Assembly: GCF_015832195.1 (NCBI RefSeq)
Contig: NC_052016.1
Location: forward strand, 33,997,129 to 34,061,128
Source of the DNA: Motacilla alba alba
Taxonomy: Eukaryota > Chordata > Aves > Passeriformes > Motacillidae
Length of the DNA stretch: 64,000 bases
Direction: 5' to 3'
A program made the translations under genes and the position numbers. Position 1 is the first letter of the stretch; every line of letters begins with the position of its first letter. Under the pieces are notes generated by a model. The model saw only the letters and a program-made list of their open reading frames with translations. It ran no database searches and was not told the DNA's origin. Of the stretch, positions 22,844 to 35,320 are shown piece by piece.

Positions 22844-25800
22844 GACTTGTGCTGGTAACTTCTGCTGCAGTAGTTTTCCATTGAGGCTGGGTATTTTCCA
22901 GAAAGTGAGACAGAAATGTTGATAGCTTCCAGGACCCCCCCTAGTCATCAGCTGGTACAGCTGACTCATTCTTGTGCCTGCCTCTGTGCCTCTTCCTGTC
23001 TCCCCACCCCTGCATCTATCTCCCGGCACATGTGTACACTGCTGGCATTACTGGTGCTCCAGAGTGGCTCTGACCACTTGTGTGGCATGTGCCATGTCAG
23101 AAGCAAGAGCCAACTTGCTCCATCCCTCCTCCCAGCTATGTCTCCAGAAACCTTGCCAGTCCTTCCTCTTCCAGGGTTTCTCACCTGACCTCTCTGCTTC
23201 TTGTAGTTTGTTCCATCAGGGTCCTCTGCACTCTTCAAAGCCCACATCAGCCACAGTTCCCTTGCCCCTTGCAAACTCTTTTGGAAAGTCTCAACATGCC
23301 CTTGCTGCAGCATCCTCCCCCTGCACCACCACACCTGTGGGCACAGCACAGAAGCTCCTCATGCAAGTGGCAGTTCATCTGGTGTGCGATGTGGTTGCCA
23401 GTGTGTAGGGAACAAATTTTTAAGCAAGGCTCTGAGCATGTATTTCCAAGCTAGGTCATACAGGGCCAGCTGCCCTTTCTCTGAGGAAGGGGTACATTGT
23501 TACTCCTTAACAGGCTGAATTGCACAACCTGCATTTTTCTGAAATTGGAGGATTTTTGCCTTGAGTGCCTTTTCCAACTGCCTTGCAGCCCTCCCCTTTT
23601 GCCTGAGCTCTGATGTGCATCTGTGCCCCCCACCTTGACCCCCATTAGCCCAAGAGGCAGCTGCCTTGGTTCATACTTGTCCTTTCTTGTCTTGGAGGAT
23701 GAAGGAGAAAGGAGAGCTTCTCTTCACCTCCAGCTTGGTGGCTTGCAGGCACTAGGTCATTATCACAGTGAGCAGGCTTATCCGAGGATCTTCTCCATGA
23801 GAGCAATGCAAAGGCAACAAGAAGTTGGGCTGTCCTCTAGGCCTTTTCCAATAGCTCTTTCGCTCCCCTTCACTTCCCCTGTCCCTCCTCCTCTTCCCTG
23901 TCCTTTGTCTTGGCTCTGAGCCGGTCCAATTCCAGCCAACTTGAGTGCACGGGGTTTGGATGCACGTGCCTGTCCTGTTTACCGGGATAAAAAGGGCCAG
24001 TGGAGGGAGATGCAAGCAGAGACACAGGCACTGGAAGGCGGACCTAGGGAGAGGCACACGAGCGTAACTGAGCAGAAAAACACAGATGGATGTAGATGTG
24101 CAGGCAGCCCCGGGCAACCTGAGCCTTTACTGAGAGCAAGACATGCAGACAGGGCTGCACGTGCAGGCAGGCACATGGGGACAGGACACTGGCACACGCC
24201 GAGGAGGAGACAGATGAGCAGACAAGCAGAGAAATACCAGGCAGGTAATGAGAGACCAGACAGGAGGAGCTGCAGAAGCCTGTGGTGAGGGGAAGCAGCA
24301 GGAGCTGCTGTGCAGGGCGTGTGCCCTAGTGTGTGCCACAGCCCCTCTGCCCAGTAGAAGGGGTGAGAAGCTGGATCAGTCTGGCCATCTCTCTCCTCTC
24401 TCCTCTGTGGCTGCATCTAGACCATAGACATCAGCTGCTTTCAGTGCTGGGACCCTACCCAGAGCAGTTGCTCTCATTTATAGACAGTTTCCTGCCCTTG
24501 GCTGCCTCACAGACTTGTAGGGAAAATTACAGTGAAAGAAGTTTCTTGAATGTTGAAAGCTGACCTGCACAAGGCCAAACCCAACAGCCCAGAAATGTGG
24601 GCTCATTAATGCCACCGTGCATAATGAGCAGAGAAAGTAAAATCCTTTCTCAGTCAGGAAATTTTGAGACTGTCTCCTGGCTGGAATACTTGCTTGGAAG
24701 CTCCAGCCTCTTGCTATAGACTTAACACGAACAATCCTTTTCCTCTGGGCGTCCTTGATCTCCCTGACCTGTCTCCCCTCCCTCCACCAAGGAGAACAAT
24801 TAAGTCCCAGTCTTCTACAAGACAGTTTATGGAGCCCCTTGTAAGAAGGGCTCCAGACCATGTGAGAGGTGCAAGGGGGGCTGCCCAGAGGTGCCCTGCC
24901 AGAGCCTGCCTCACACACCTCCTCCTTCTCCTCCTCTTGCTGCTCTGGCACTGCAGATGGGAAACCAAATCCCTGTCACTTGCTCTGAGCCACCAGAGTC
25001 TGCTGCAGGTCACTTCCTGGAGACAATGGCTTTATTCCTTGGACCACTGGACGGCTTTTGGCATGGGAGCCAAATCAGTGAATGGAAATCTCCTCCCTGC
25101 GAGCTGCAGTGACATCCTGCTATTGTTGGCATCCCTTGGCAGGTTTGTTCAGCTGCTTTGTACCAGTTGACATCTCCGGGCTTTCATCAGTGCGTCAGCA
25201 TCACCCTAAGGCACACGGGCTTCCTGACCTAGTGCCCAAGGAAAACCCTCTTCTTCTGTTTACGGTCAGGATGCGAAAGTAAAGGAAGCTAAAATGCTAC
25301 TCAGGAATCCACTCCAGGCTTTAATCACCACTGTCACTGCTAGAAGACGTAGGGAATGTTGAAAAATAATCACCACGCTGTGTAATAGGATGCAGATGTT
25401 CAGGTTGTGATCTGTGCAGACACTGTGACCTCCTGGCTACTGGAAGACAAGCCCTAATCAAAACTCTGGAACTGAAAAAAATTTTTCCTGCAAGCTTCCA
25501 AGAAATCTGGAAGACCTTTGTGTGTGATCAGTAGATGTACAATGGCTCTGAACACAACTTCAGTTAGGCTAGGATAGGTCTCTCTGTTGACAGCACAAGA
25601 GAGCAGAATAGGGCAGACAGGGTTAACTGTGTCTGGAGCTGGTTTGGAAAGACCCTTTTAAAATTACGAGTGTCTTGTAAGCTGTAGGGTATTAAGGTAC
25701 ATACACATATGTGTGCATACAATATGCATGCACTCACATCTCCCTGGGGAGGACTGTGGGCTGATGAAGTCCTTTCCTTTCTGTTCCTGGCTGGCCACAT

Positions 25801-28800
25801 TTGGCCCATGCTGCTCTTTCCCACACAGGAGCTGGCTGTCTGGGAGTTGCCAGGGTAGTTTGGGAAGAGCAGAGGAAGTAAACTGCCTTCCCTTATGGAG
25901 CATCACAGTCCCATCATGCCCCTGGGAGGCAAAATTGTGCAGACCTCCTTCAGCTGTCATGATGAATTTTCCTGTAGCTACAAGTGTTGGCATGGGAGAA
26001 GAGGTCCCACTGCAGCCAGTTGGGCCATCCATCCCAGTCTCCTTCTCCCCTCTCCTCCATCCCTCGGCACACCCAGAGGCATCTATGCTGGGGACTGCTG
26101 AGCCACTGTGGGCATCAAGGCTCTCAGAAGAGAAAGAGGAAGCAGAGAGATCAGGGGATCAGAGCTGCATCTTCCCGTGGTACCCAGGTTCCCAGAAATG
26201 AGCTCTGCACTGGCCAAAAATATCAGCCAAGCAGCAGAGACGCTCTCCCTTCCACACACACCTCATTGGTGCAGACAGTTACAGCAAATCCCAAAATAGC
26301 AGAGTTAGATAAATACAGAGAAAAGGGTTTACAAATTTCCGAGATGGTGACAAACAGCAGTGCTCACTAAGGAGGAGAGCTCTTTTTAACTCAAAGGCTT
26401 TTTCTTTCTGAAGATCCTTTCCCCACACAGAATAAAAGATAAAGTATTTTTCAAGCAAAGTGCCCTGTAACTTGAAGACTGACTGATAGGAAGTGATGCT
26501 GGGGGGGGCTGCACTGAAGCAGAGAGGAAGTTTTTGGCAAATACATGCCTGCAAGACAGAGAATAGCCTGAGCCTCAGGTTTACTTTTTGACAGCTCCAA
26601 TGCTTTCTGCCTCCTTAAAGCCTGAGAAAGTAGCTGTTTAGGAAGCATGTAGGAAAATAAGTATGTAACAGGATCTGGGAACCAAGTTGCCTGCTTTTTC
26701 ACCCAGCTCTGCTGAATGCTTCCTGTATTGCCTAGCATTGACGTACTTGCATGGATACAGATCATGGTACCAATTTCACTGAAGTTAGTGAAACACGTTC
26801 ACCTGCCATTTAAAGGCAGCAGCTCATGGAAAACCTTTCCACACTGCAAATGACCTACTTTAAAATCAAAATTTTTGATCATATCTCCTCCTCATGCCAT
26901 ACCTGTTGAGGATGAGGAGAACCTACAGCCATATGTTGCCTGCTGGGGATGCACCATCCTCTGCCAGCGCTCCCAGAAGGCACAGGGCTGCCACTGAGGT
27001 TGGCGTGAGGAGTGAAATGGAGTGGACACCATCCTCATTTTACTGTCAAATAAGCACCGGGAGAGGATGGTGCCTATAGGAACACCCTAGCAGAGGAACC
27101 AACCTTCTTCCTGAGCTCCTGCACTTCCCATGACGGGGCACTGGGACAGCAGCTGCAGCAACATGTAGAGGGCAGCCCAGGGGATGCTCGCCCGGCTGAG
27201 CTGCAGCTGGGCTTTCAAACCAGACTGGGAGCACTGGGAGTAACGGAGACCCTGCCGGTGCCCCTTTCTGAAAGGAGCATTGTTATTCCACGGAAATGAC
27301 CTTTGGAGTCCAAATGTCTTTATTTGAAATGAAACAAAACCAACCCTAACTGCTCTTTAGGCAAAAACAAATTAGCTGTTATTGCTGCACAGCTTTAAAT
27401 ACACTGTGGTGATCTTCCACACTTCTCTGTGCCTGCCTGGTCAGTGAATACACGGTGCTGCCTTAACTCGCAACTCCTGCTGCTCCCACGCAGGTGAGAA
27501 TGGCAGGAAAACCGGCAGGTCTCCTCCTGCGCCTGGTATTTAATTTCACCTCGGTGAAAAGATCTTAAAATGACCTGAAAAAGAGGAAAGCAGTTGGGTT
27601 GGCTTAAAACTGTTGATCAGGAAGCAAAAACCACTGCAAGTCTGAAGTATATTATTTTATATTTTAAAAAAACCACTGTTGGTTCACCAGGGCTCTCCTC
27701 TTTCTTCTGTCCCTGCCAGGAGTTGATGGCTTTTTTCAAGCATCTCCCTTTGCTGTCACTTCAGCAGAAGTTTGCAGGAGCTCTGCTTCATCTGCCTCTT
27801 GGCTCGGTGGTGAAAATGAGCCATAAAAAGCAAATTTGGAAATCAGTTCCTCTGGCTGCATGACTCGTTTGTTTTCTTTTAAAAGCACCAAACTCTTCTT
27901 GGACCTTTATGTCCAGAGGGAGCGAAGCGCAGAGTTTCCCAGCCAAGTTTGCAGTAGCAAAAATGGTGTGTAGTCATATTCCCCCTCCACCTCCCTCCTC
28001 TTTTACAGCCTCAGCCAAACATGGCTTGTGCTAAAAGTTTGTGACCCTTGCATGGTATTTTCTGAGCCTTTTCAAGCCAAACCCAGAGACTGTTTCCAAA
28101 CAAACTTAAATTTTCCATTGGGAGCTAGATAATCGCAGTGCAGAGGAGGACACTATAACCAGAGCTTGTGCTCTGGAGTTGCATATTTCCATAGCATCCT
28201 TCATCCAGGAAAATTCCAAAAGCCTACTGAAGGGTGCTAGCTGTGAGGGGTGAACGGTCAAACAACCTGCTTGCCTGGAGGACACTGGTATTTGATCAGC
28301 TGGTTTAGGAGGCAGGAGGGGACTGCCCAGGGCAGCCAGGGGAGGAGGGCTGACCCAGGGAAGGGGGCTTGGTATGACCGTGCCACTGCAGTGCAAGCAC
28401 AAAGCAACCCAGACATCTTGTGCCAGCCCTGGGGAGCAAAGCCCCTGCACTTGGAGCCACAGGTACTGCCAGTGTCTGCTCTTGGGGCTTCTGCCCCCCT
28501 CGGGGTGGCAGTCGAAGGGGAGCCGTGTGCAGGGGCACAGAGCAGGCAGGGGCTTTCTGCCCCAGCCCCTGCACGACCCTGCATCCATGGCAGGAGACTT
28601 CCCAGCCTGGGCAGACACGCTGTCTCCTCTCTCTAATTGCAGCCTTGTGCCTGTCCCAGAGTGGGAGCTGGCTCCTTCCCCTCCATCGCATTGTCTCTTC
28701 CCACAGCCCAGCTCCCACGGGGCTCATGGCTTTTCCTCTCGGGCTCGCAGCCCAGCTTTCTCTCACTGGCTCTGTCTTGCCCCTCACATCTCAGCATCAT

Positions 28801-31800
28801 CTGCTCTCCCTTCCCCCTCCTATTCATTCAGATTTTCCTTTTTTTAGCCGCCACCTTACTGTGCTCCCATGTATCATACTTTGCACAGAAGTCCAAAAAG
28901 CAGTGGGGCTGCATTGTGGAGACACAAAGGTGGGCTGCCTGCTCCAGAGGTTTCCATCCATCCCCTTCACTTTGTTGTCTGTGCTGCTGGGCTGCAGAGG
29001 TCCTGGCTGTGCCTGCATCCTAGTGGGGATGTGAGAGGGCCCAGAGCCCAGCTGGACAATGGCAGCACTGTGCTGGAGAAAGCAGCTCTGTCTGGCTGCC
29101 ACCGCGGTCCCCATCCGCTGAGCACAGGGCAGGGGATGGGTGTCCCTCCATGCCCTGCGTGCCCCTCGCTGGGCGAAATCAGGGAGAAGATGGATGGATT
29201 GATGCCTGAGAGTAGCATCACCCCACTCCCCCATGCACTGTGAAGGCTGATGCAGGGGCTAGGGTGGCTCTGCTTCCACCCGGCACTGGCTGGGTCATAC
29301 AGAGCTTGGACCTTTGCTCTGCTGCAGACTCGCAGGGGAACCTTGGGCAGGTCCCTTGGGCCACACTGGTGCTTTGTGATCCCTGCAATGCATGGAGGCA
29401 GCCTGGTGAGCTGCACAGCTGGGTCCTTGCACCTCCACACTGGAGGTGTGGGCTGGGAGCCCAGGTATGGAGCCACATCGGAGTGCCCCCAGCCCCAGAC
29501 CAGCACTGCACACAGGGCCAGGCAGCCCCACACTGTGTGGGTTCGGAAAACCCACAGACTCTCCCTGTGTCCCTTGCCCAGGTGGCACTGGGTGGCACAA
29601 TAGCAGAGCTCTGCATATGGGGGCCACCAGACAGAACTTCTTCAGATCCTGGATGCACTTATGGTGTCACAATTGGGCTGCTGTAAAAAGTGACTTTCTC
29701 ATTCCTGTCCATCAGCAGCACCTCTCAAAGCAATGAGTTACCAAAAAGGAGTGATTACAGTATCAAAATAATATTGCTGCCACTGGCAAAGCTGTGGTGG
29801 CACACAACACCCCTGAAAAGGGCAGAAAGAGGAAGCTCCAGCTGCAAGCCAAAGAGGAAAGCTTCCAGTCATAATGTGGTGGAAGTAGGGGCGGACTGCT
29901 TTGCTCTGGGGCCTTCCTGAAGCCCTGAGAGGGACAGGAGTGGGGAGAAATGCCCACATGAAGGCATTACTGTATGCCTCACGTAGAGAAAGAAAAGGCA
30001 GCTCTTTCCAAGCTTAGCAGTGCACTGCCTGCCAGCATGAGTGGGGAAGAAATCACAGCTTACTTCCTTCTAAGCTGTCTCTAAAGTGCAGTTTGTGCTG
30101 AGACAGATGCAACCTTGAACAGAGACTTTCCCATCAGAGCTATAAACCCCCTTTGAACCCTGGCTTGGAAAACATATTTCTGTTTCTTCCTCTAAGGTTG
30201 TCACCATTAAAAGAACCAGAAAGGCTCTGCAAGCCCATGGCAGGAATGAAGGGCCTGTTTGGGTTTCTCTCCATGCCACAATTCCTTCCATGCGCATTTG
30301 TGCACATACATGCCATGGACAACATCCCTGTTAGAAAGCATCCCTGCAAGACTTCTTTTAGTTCTTAGAGAAAGAGCACATTTCCTTTGCTCCAGTTCAT
30401 GCATTGAATTGAAACTGGACCTTCCTGCTTCTGCCCTGCAGGGATTAGAAGATCAGGCTGGGAATTAGGGACCAGGAGGAAGTTGGGGGTCGTGGGTGTT
30501 CCATCCTATCCATGGGGGCTGTGGTGGAGCCATCCCCTTGCAGCCACAGGTATGTGGGGAAGCTCCCTCATGCAGGATGAGCACAGCTCATACTGGGACA
30601 TCCCTGGGCCACTCTTTCCTTTGGCCTCATCGAAATGGGTCCAAAATCCAGCTGGCTTCCCAGCAGCACAGCCAGGAAAGGCCCGAGCAAGTGTCAGGCT
30701 GTAAACCAGTCACTTTGTGGTGGGGACACCTGAAAAGCCTGGTTCCTCAGCTCCTCTGTCTGGGACAAAAGCCCTCAAACAATAGTCTGGCTTCCCAGCA
30801 GCCAGTGACCCAAAGGATGCCGTGTGCTGAGGCCGCCAAGCCCACAAGGATTAATGACAGCTAGAGGAAACCGCTCTCCGGACGCCTTGCCGTGGGATTT
30901 GGCAATACAATAGCCAGAAGGAGCATGCAGGCTCCTCCACTTTTTCTCAGGGCCTAGGTAAATAATCCCTTTCCATGGGAGCTGTATGGATTCCCATAAA
31001 GCTGAATAATAGAAGCAGTTCCCAGGCTTATGGTTAACAATGATTTTTCCAGGCCACATAATTATTATTATTTTGAGAGTCAGGAACCTGGGAGAGAATG
31101 CACAGACAGTACTTCCCCAATCAGCTCACAGTGAGCAATTTGATTTCACTTGGAAAGACACAGCTGGGGAACAGTATCCCTTGACCCTCAGGAAAGGAGC
31201 AGAGTGCCCTCATGCTTGTGTACCCACCGCCCCACACAGGACTCCGAGCTAAGAGCACATGACAGAAACCACATCTCCACAGCTCATGAACTTGTCTCCG
31301 GGTCTTGGATGCCACAAAAATTCTTTGGAAATTGCTGCAGGGCAGAGCGAAGAAGGGAGAGAGGAAGGAATGTGCTTAATCAGGCAGGGGAAAGCAAGGC
31401 AGCTTCTTGCAAGGGTTAGAAAGGAGCAGGGTGCAAGAAGACCTTCTGCAGCCAAAATCCAAATATTTTGCATGGCTCATGCAGGAGAATGCAGCAAGAA
31501 ACTGGTGGACATTTGTTCACAGCTGAACTGGCAGCGTTGGGAGCCAGGTACCTCTGGCTGAGGGTGTCTGAGGGCAGCTCCATGGAGCTGGCAACTTGGG
31601 GGTTTTCAGCAGGGAAAAAAAGAGGAGAGGAGTACCAGCAACTCCAACTCAGGTAGGTGGTGCAGAGCACTGGTGAGATCCCACTTCTTGGTTAATTCCA
31701 CATTCATTTCCATGGCTGGAGAAAAACATGCTGTGGGAAAAATCCTGCCTTTACAGGTTGGAGCAGCTGCCCCGGCAGCAGGTGTGGGATCAGCCTCAGA

Positions 31801-31960
31801 CAGGACAGCTCAAGCCTGTACAGCCCCACCACACAGCGCAGCACATGCCAGTGCAAGGAAACAGGATCCATGCCCTGCTGCTCACACGTGCCAGAGCCAG
31901 TCTGCCTCTGCCAAACCCTGCCCTTGGAGGCAGCGGGGCCCAGCTGGCAGAGGAGCCAGG
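22844..31960. other. Intergenic, no gene recognised
   Basis: About 9 kb without a recognisable exon. GC-rich parts near 24.7-25.1 kb and 28.2-29.7 kb produce overlapping open frames of 100-200 codons on both strands, which is expected where stop codons are scarce. No known repeat family was identified, and no tRNA or other RNA gene is apparent by eye. Confidence 0.5.
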
Positions 31961-32005
31961 CATGGCATGGCATGGCATGGCATGGCATGGCATGGCATGG
32001 CATGG
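31961..32005. repeat. (CATGG)9 microsatellite
   Basis: Nine perfect tandem copies of the pentanucleotide CATGG are present. Open frames run through it in several phases because the unit lacks stop codons; these give the low-complexity peptide WHGMA and are not genes. The perfect copies suggest recent length change. Confidence 0.95.
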
Positions 32006-32362
32006 CACACTTACCAGGGCAACAGGTGGCAGGCTGCACCCTGTGGCGGTGCCCAGCACCTTCCCAACTCTGCCTCAGGAGCCTCCTGTGTTTGCATGCT
32101 CCAGGGTAGCATTGGGAGAGGGAAGACAAGATACAGCTCAGTCAACATGTGGCTGACTTGACAGCTTTAAACACAAAACAGTGATGCTTGAAACATGTTC
32201 ACAAGGGTGAACAGCCTCTGCACAGGCCTCCTGTCTACTGGCTTTTCAGATTCAGACTGCTGCTTTTTCCAGCAGTGTCTTCACTGTGTCCAGATCTGTC
32301 CACCCTTCACGGCAGAGATGGGCTGGGAGAACAACAGCAAGGAGGGAGACAGTCACTGGAGT

Positions 32363-32425
32363 GGGGGTTGGAACTAACTGATCTTTAAGGTCCCTTCCAA
32401 TCCAAACCATTCTATGATTTTATGA
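32363..32425 (+). mobile_element. CR1 LINE 3' tail fragment, sense
   Basis: GGGGGTTGGAACTAACTGAT, then TTTAAGGTCCCTTCCAA, then AACCATTCTATGATTTTATG match the last 60 bases of CR1. Only the extreme 3' end is present, as expected of strong 5' truncation. Confidence 0.8.
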
Positions 32426-34189
32426 CATATATACCTCCTCTCTCCCAGCCTCCTCATGGGACATGGTGTTCACCTCAGCAACTGGAGCCTCCCACTTGTA
32501 TCTCCTTTCACGTGCCCGTGCCAGGAGGGTTTTTTACCTCCTGCATATTGCATAACTGCTTTCCAGTGCCAGCACCAATTTTGTCTGCTCAGGTTACAGG
32601 AGGTTTGCAAGAGCCATTTGAAATACAGGAGCAGCAATTAAAGGGCCCAGGCCGCAGCTCCAGAGGGTCTGCTTGGCCAGCTAAATGTGGAGAGTGCTAT
32701 GTGCTAGGCTTGCAGAGGAATTCATGCTCTTGGAGAGTTAAAGCAAAACCAGGATACTTTTAGCAGGTTTGAGGTGTAGGCAACCAAGGCAGTGCCTTGC
32801 CTGAGGCTACACTCAGAGGGGGTGTACACACAGCCCCCTCCCTGGCATTCAGAAGAATGTCCTAACTTTGGGAGCCTGCTTTTGGCTGCTGTCTGGTTTC
32901 AAGGCATTTCATGGTACCTATGGTTCTCAGAGGCATGCTATGGAACGAAGAAATGTTGGCTTTTTTGTTTCCAGGTCTGAGTAAAGGGTCATCCAGCTTC
33001 AAAACTTTTCTTGCAAGCAAGCACATGATTGCTCTGAGGCTTTGGGAGCTGCTATTCCCTCAGCCACTGCAGTTCTGCCAGTGAATGAAGACCCAAGTCC
33101 AGGGGTCTACCTGGTGCTCATTGCAAGTCAAAGGCATAAAAAGAAATACCTTTTCCCTGTATTCAGTTCTGGGACAGATCAGTTGTCATGGGCGCTGTGG
33201 GTGAGACTGTGGTTTAAAAGGGAATCTTCTCTACGTAGATCTTCTCCAGGGACTTTCTTGGCATTGTGCCCTCTGTAAACCTTTCTCTGCAGCCCGTGAC
33301 GCTGTCATGGAAATGGGCAATTGAAGTTGCCAGCCCGTTGGTGTGGAGCACGGATAACCCCTGTCCTCTGGCTCTCCTGCTGCCCAGGGATGGATAGAGG
33401 CAGGTGGTGCGGGAGACATGCCAGTAGGGAAGGGTGAAGCAGATTTCCTGAGGGACACTTGGTGTCCCTGAGCCCAACACTGCATGCTTTGCATTGGGGA
33501 GGTAGGGTGCAGCCCAGAGGGTGGCAGAACAACCCTTCCCCATGCCAGGTCCTTTGCAGGACAGGACCTGCCTGGACCACTCACTCCTTGGACCTTCAGC
33601 CGAGCCAGCCAGGAGAGGGGCTGTGTTGGACTGGGTGGCAAGGGCCGGGTTTCTCTAGGGGAGGGACATGCCAATGAGATTCATCTTCTGCCAGAGGTGG
33701 TTTGGAGGTGGTGCTGCAGGAGGCCAGCACTCTCTATACAGTTTGAGCTTTGAGGTCAATACTTCACCAGGACACTTGGCCCCTCTGAGCAGCCAGAGGC
33801 TGCTCCCAGCAGCTCAGATGACAATGATATTCTTGTCACCTTCAACTGCTGCTATATTTGAGCCATTGCATCTGTTGACAATATGCTGTGGGGAGAGCTG
33901 AGGTGCTTTCAAAAATGTCTCTTCAAGGCCAGCCTGTGAGTGATGTAATTCCTTGGTAACCTGTCAAAGCATCGGCAAAGCATCAGCTCAGCACCCTGAG
34001 AGGCAGTGGTGGGATGCTGGAGAGAATGCGAGACAGGGAGGGAAAAGACAGAGAAGGAGGTGAGTGTAAGGATGGAGACTATAACCCAGACCTTCGTCTT
34101 TTCAACAATGCTCCCCTGCTGTAGCACTTACAGAGAGAGAACCAATTTATATTTTGTTTCTGTTCTGTTTCCCTCTTCGGGCTTGATAG

Positions 34190-34233
34190 AAAAAAATTAA
34201 AAAAAAAAAAAAAAAAAAAAAACCAAAAAAAAA
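34190..34233. repeat. Poly(A)-rich tract
   Basis: A seven-base A run, TT, then a run of 24 A residues (34199-34222), CC and nine more A. No source gene, target duplication or upstream poly(A) signal is evident, so I treat it as simple sequence rather than a retrocopy tail. Confidence 0.9.
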
Positions 34234-35272
34234 CAAGCCAGCAGATGCAATGGAAAAATGAAGTGAGAACAGCAATCCTCCCAGGTCACCCTCTTTTTCC
34301 TTTCCACTGTGCTTGCCAAGCACAACCCATTTCAGTCTCTGCTGACAATGCTCCGTGCTGCAGTATGGTGCGTTCCATCCCTCTGGGGCATGAACTGAAA
34401 AAGAAACTCAGAAACTCCTGGCAGCCCCCAGGAAGTGCAGCAGTGAGGAACTCATATAACTTCCACAAGGCTCCTACCCTGCCACGAAAGCTGTGCAGTG
34501 TCACTGTCCTGAGATGCGTGTGTCAGGGAACTTTGTGAGGGTTGCAAACAGCCGAAGAAGACACCATGTCCGTGTCTGAGCAAAGGCCCGGCTACTTCCC
34601 TGAGTGCGTGAGAAATGGCAGCGCAGCCTGTGATGAGGTTGCTGACAAGCCCCAAGGGGGTTATAGACCAGTCTGTCACTGTTAATCAAAAAGACTTTTT
34701 TTCCCCTCTGCCGGTGCACAGCCCCCTTTACACTGAACGGCTTGTTTTTAGGTCTGTCCCAAAGAAGGGCTCCGAAATACAAAATGCTCCCTGAGAGCGT
34801 AATCCAAGGCAGAGCCCCCCAGGCAATACCATGTTCAGATGCCTGATCCTTTGCACTTGGTTTTGAAGAGCCTAACTCTGCAATTTCTTCAGCAAAATGC
34901 CCTTTGACCTATGGCCTGCAGACCCTCTATTCTGAAAGGTAATTAAGGAGAGCAAGCCTTTTGCTGGCCACTTTGAATTCACTGCATGGGGCCTGCGTCT
35001 TCAAAGGAGAAAATCATGGGAAGATCTATAATCAGAGAAGTTGAAAGCTACCAGTCCAAGAAACTGGAGGCATTTACAGGAGAGATTGCTGTGCTGGCTG
35101 TGGTTTATCTTTTTGTTCCCACAGGACAAGTTTTGCCTCCGTTTAGAAAGCACTGCAGGACCTGGTTCCTCTCACAGTCCTCCCTTAAGCATTGACTACG
35201 GAATAAATAGAGGATGTTTTCCTTCCCTGAATATCTATTTCCTTCCTAAATAAACCATGGGTGAGTCTGTTT

Positions 35273-35320
35273 GGGTTTTTTGAGTTTTTGTTTTGTTGTT
35301 GTTGTTGTTGGGTTTTTTAA
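35273..35320. repeat. T/G-rich simple repeat with GTT units
   Basis: The stretch is almost entirely T and G and includes five tandem GTT units (about 35295-35309). Confidence 0.8.

Noticed and set aside
28106..29686. Cluster of overlapping open frames of 100-204 codons on both strands
   Set aside because: GC-rich region; mutually overlapping frames with no similarity I recognise.
31673..32161. 162-codon frame and others through the CATGG repeat
   Set aside because: Low-complexity WHGMA-type peptide from a stop-free microsatellite, open in several phases on both strands.
34190..34233. Poly(A) tract as the tail of a processed retrocopy
   Set aside because: No upstream gene-derived sequence, no poly(A) signal and no flanking target duplication found.
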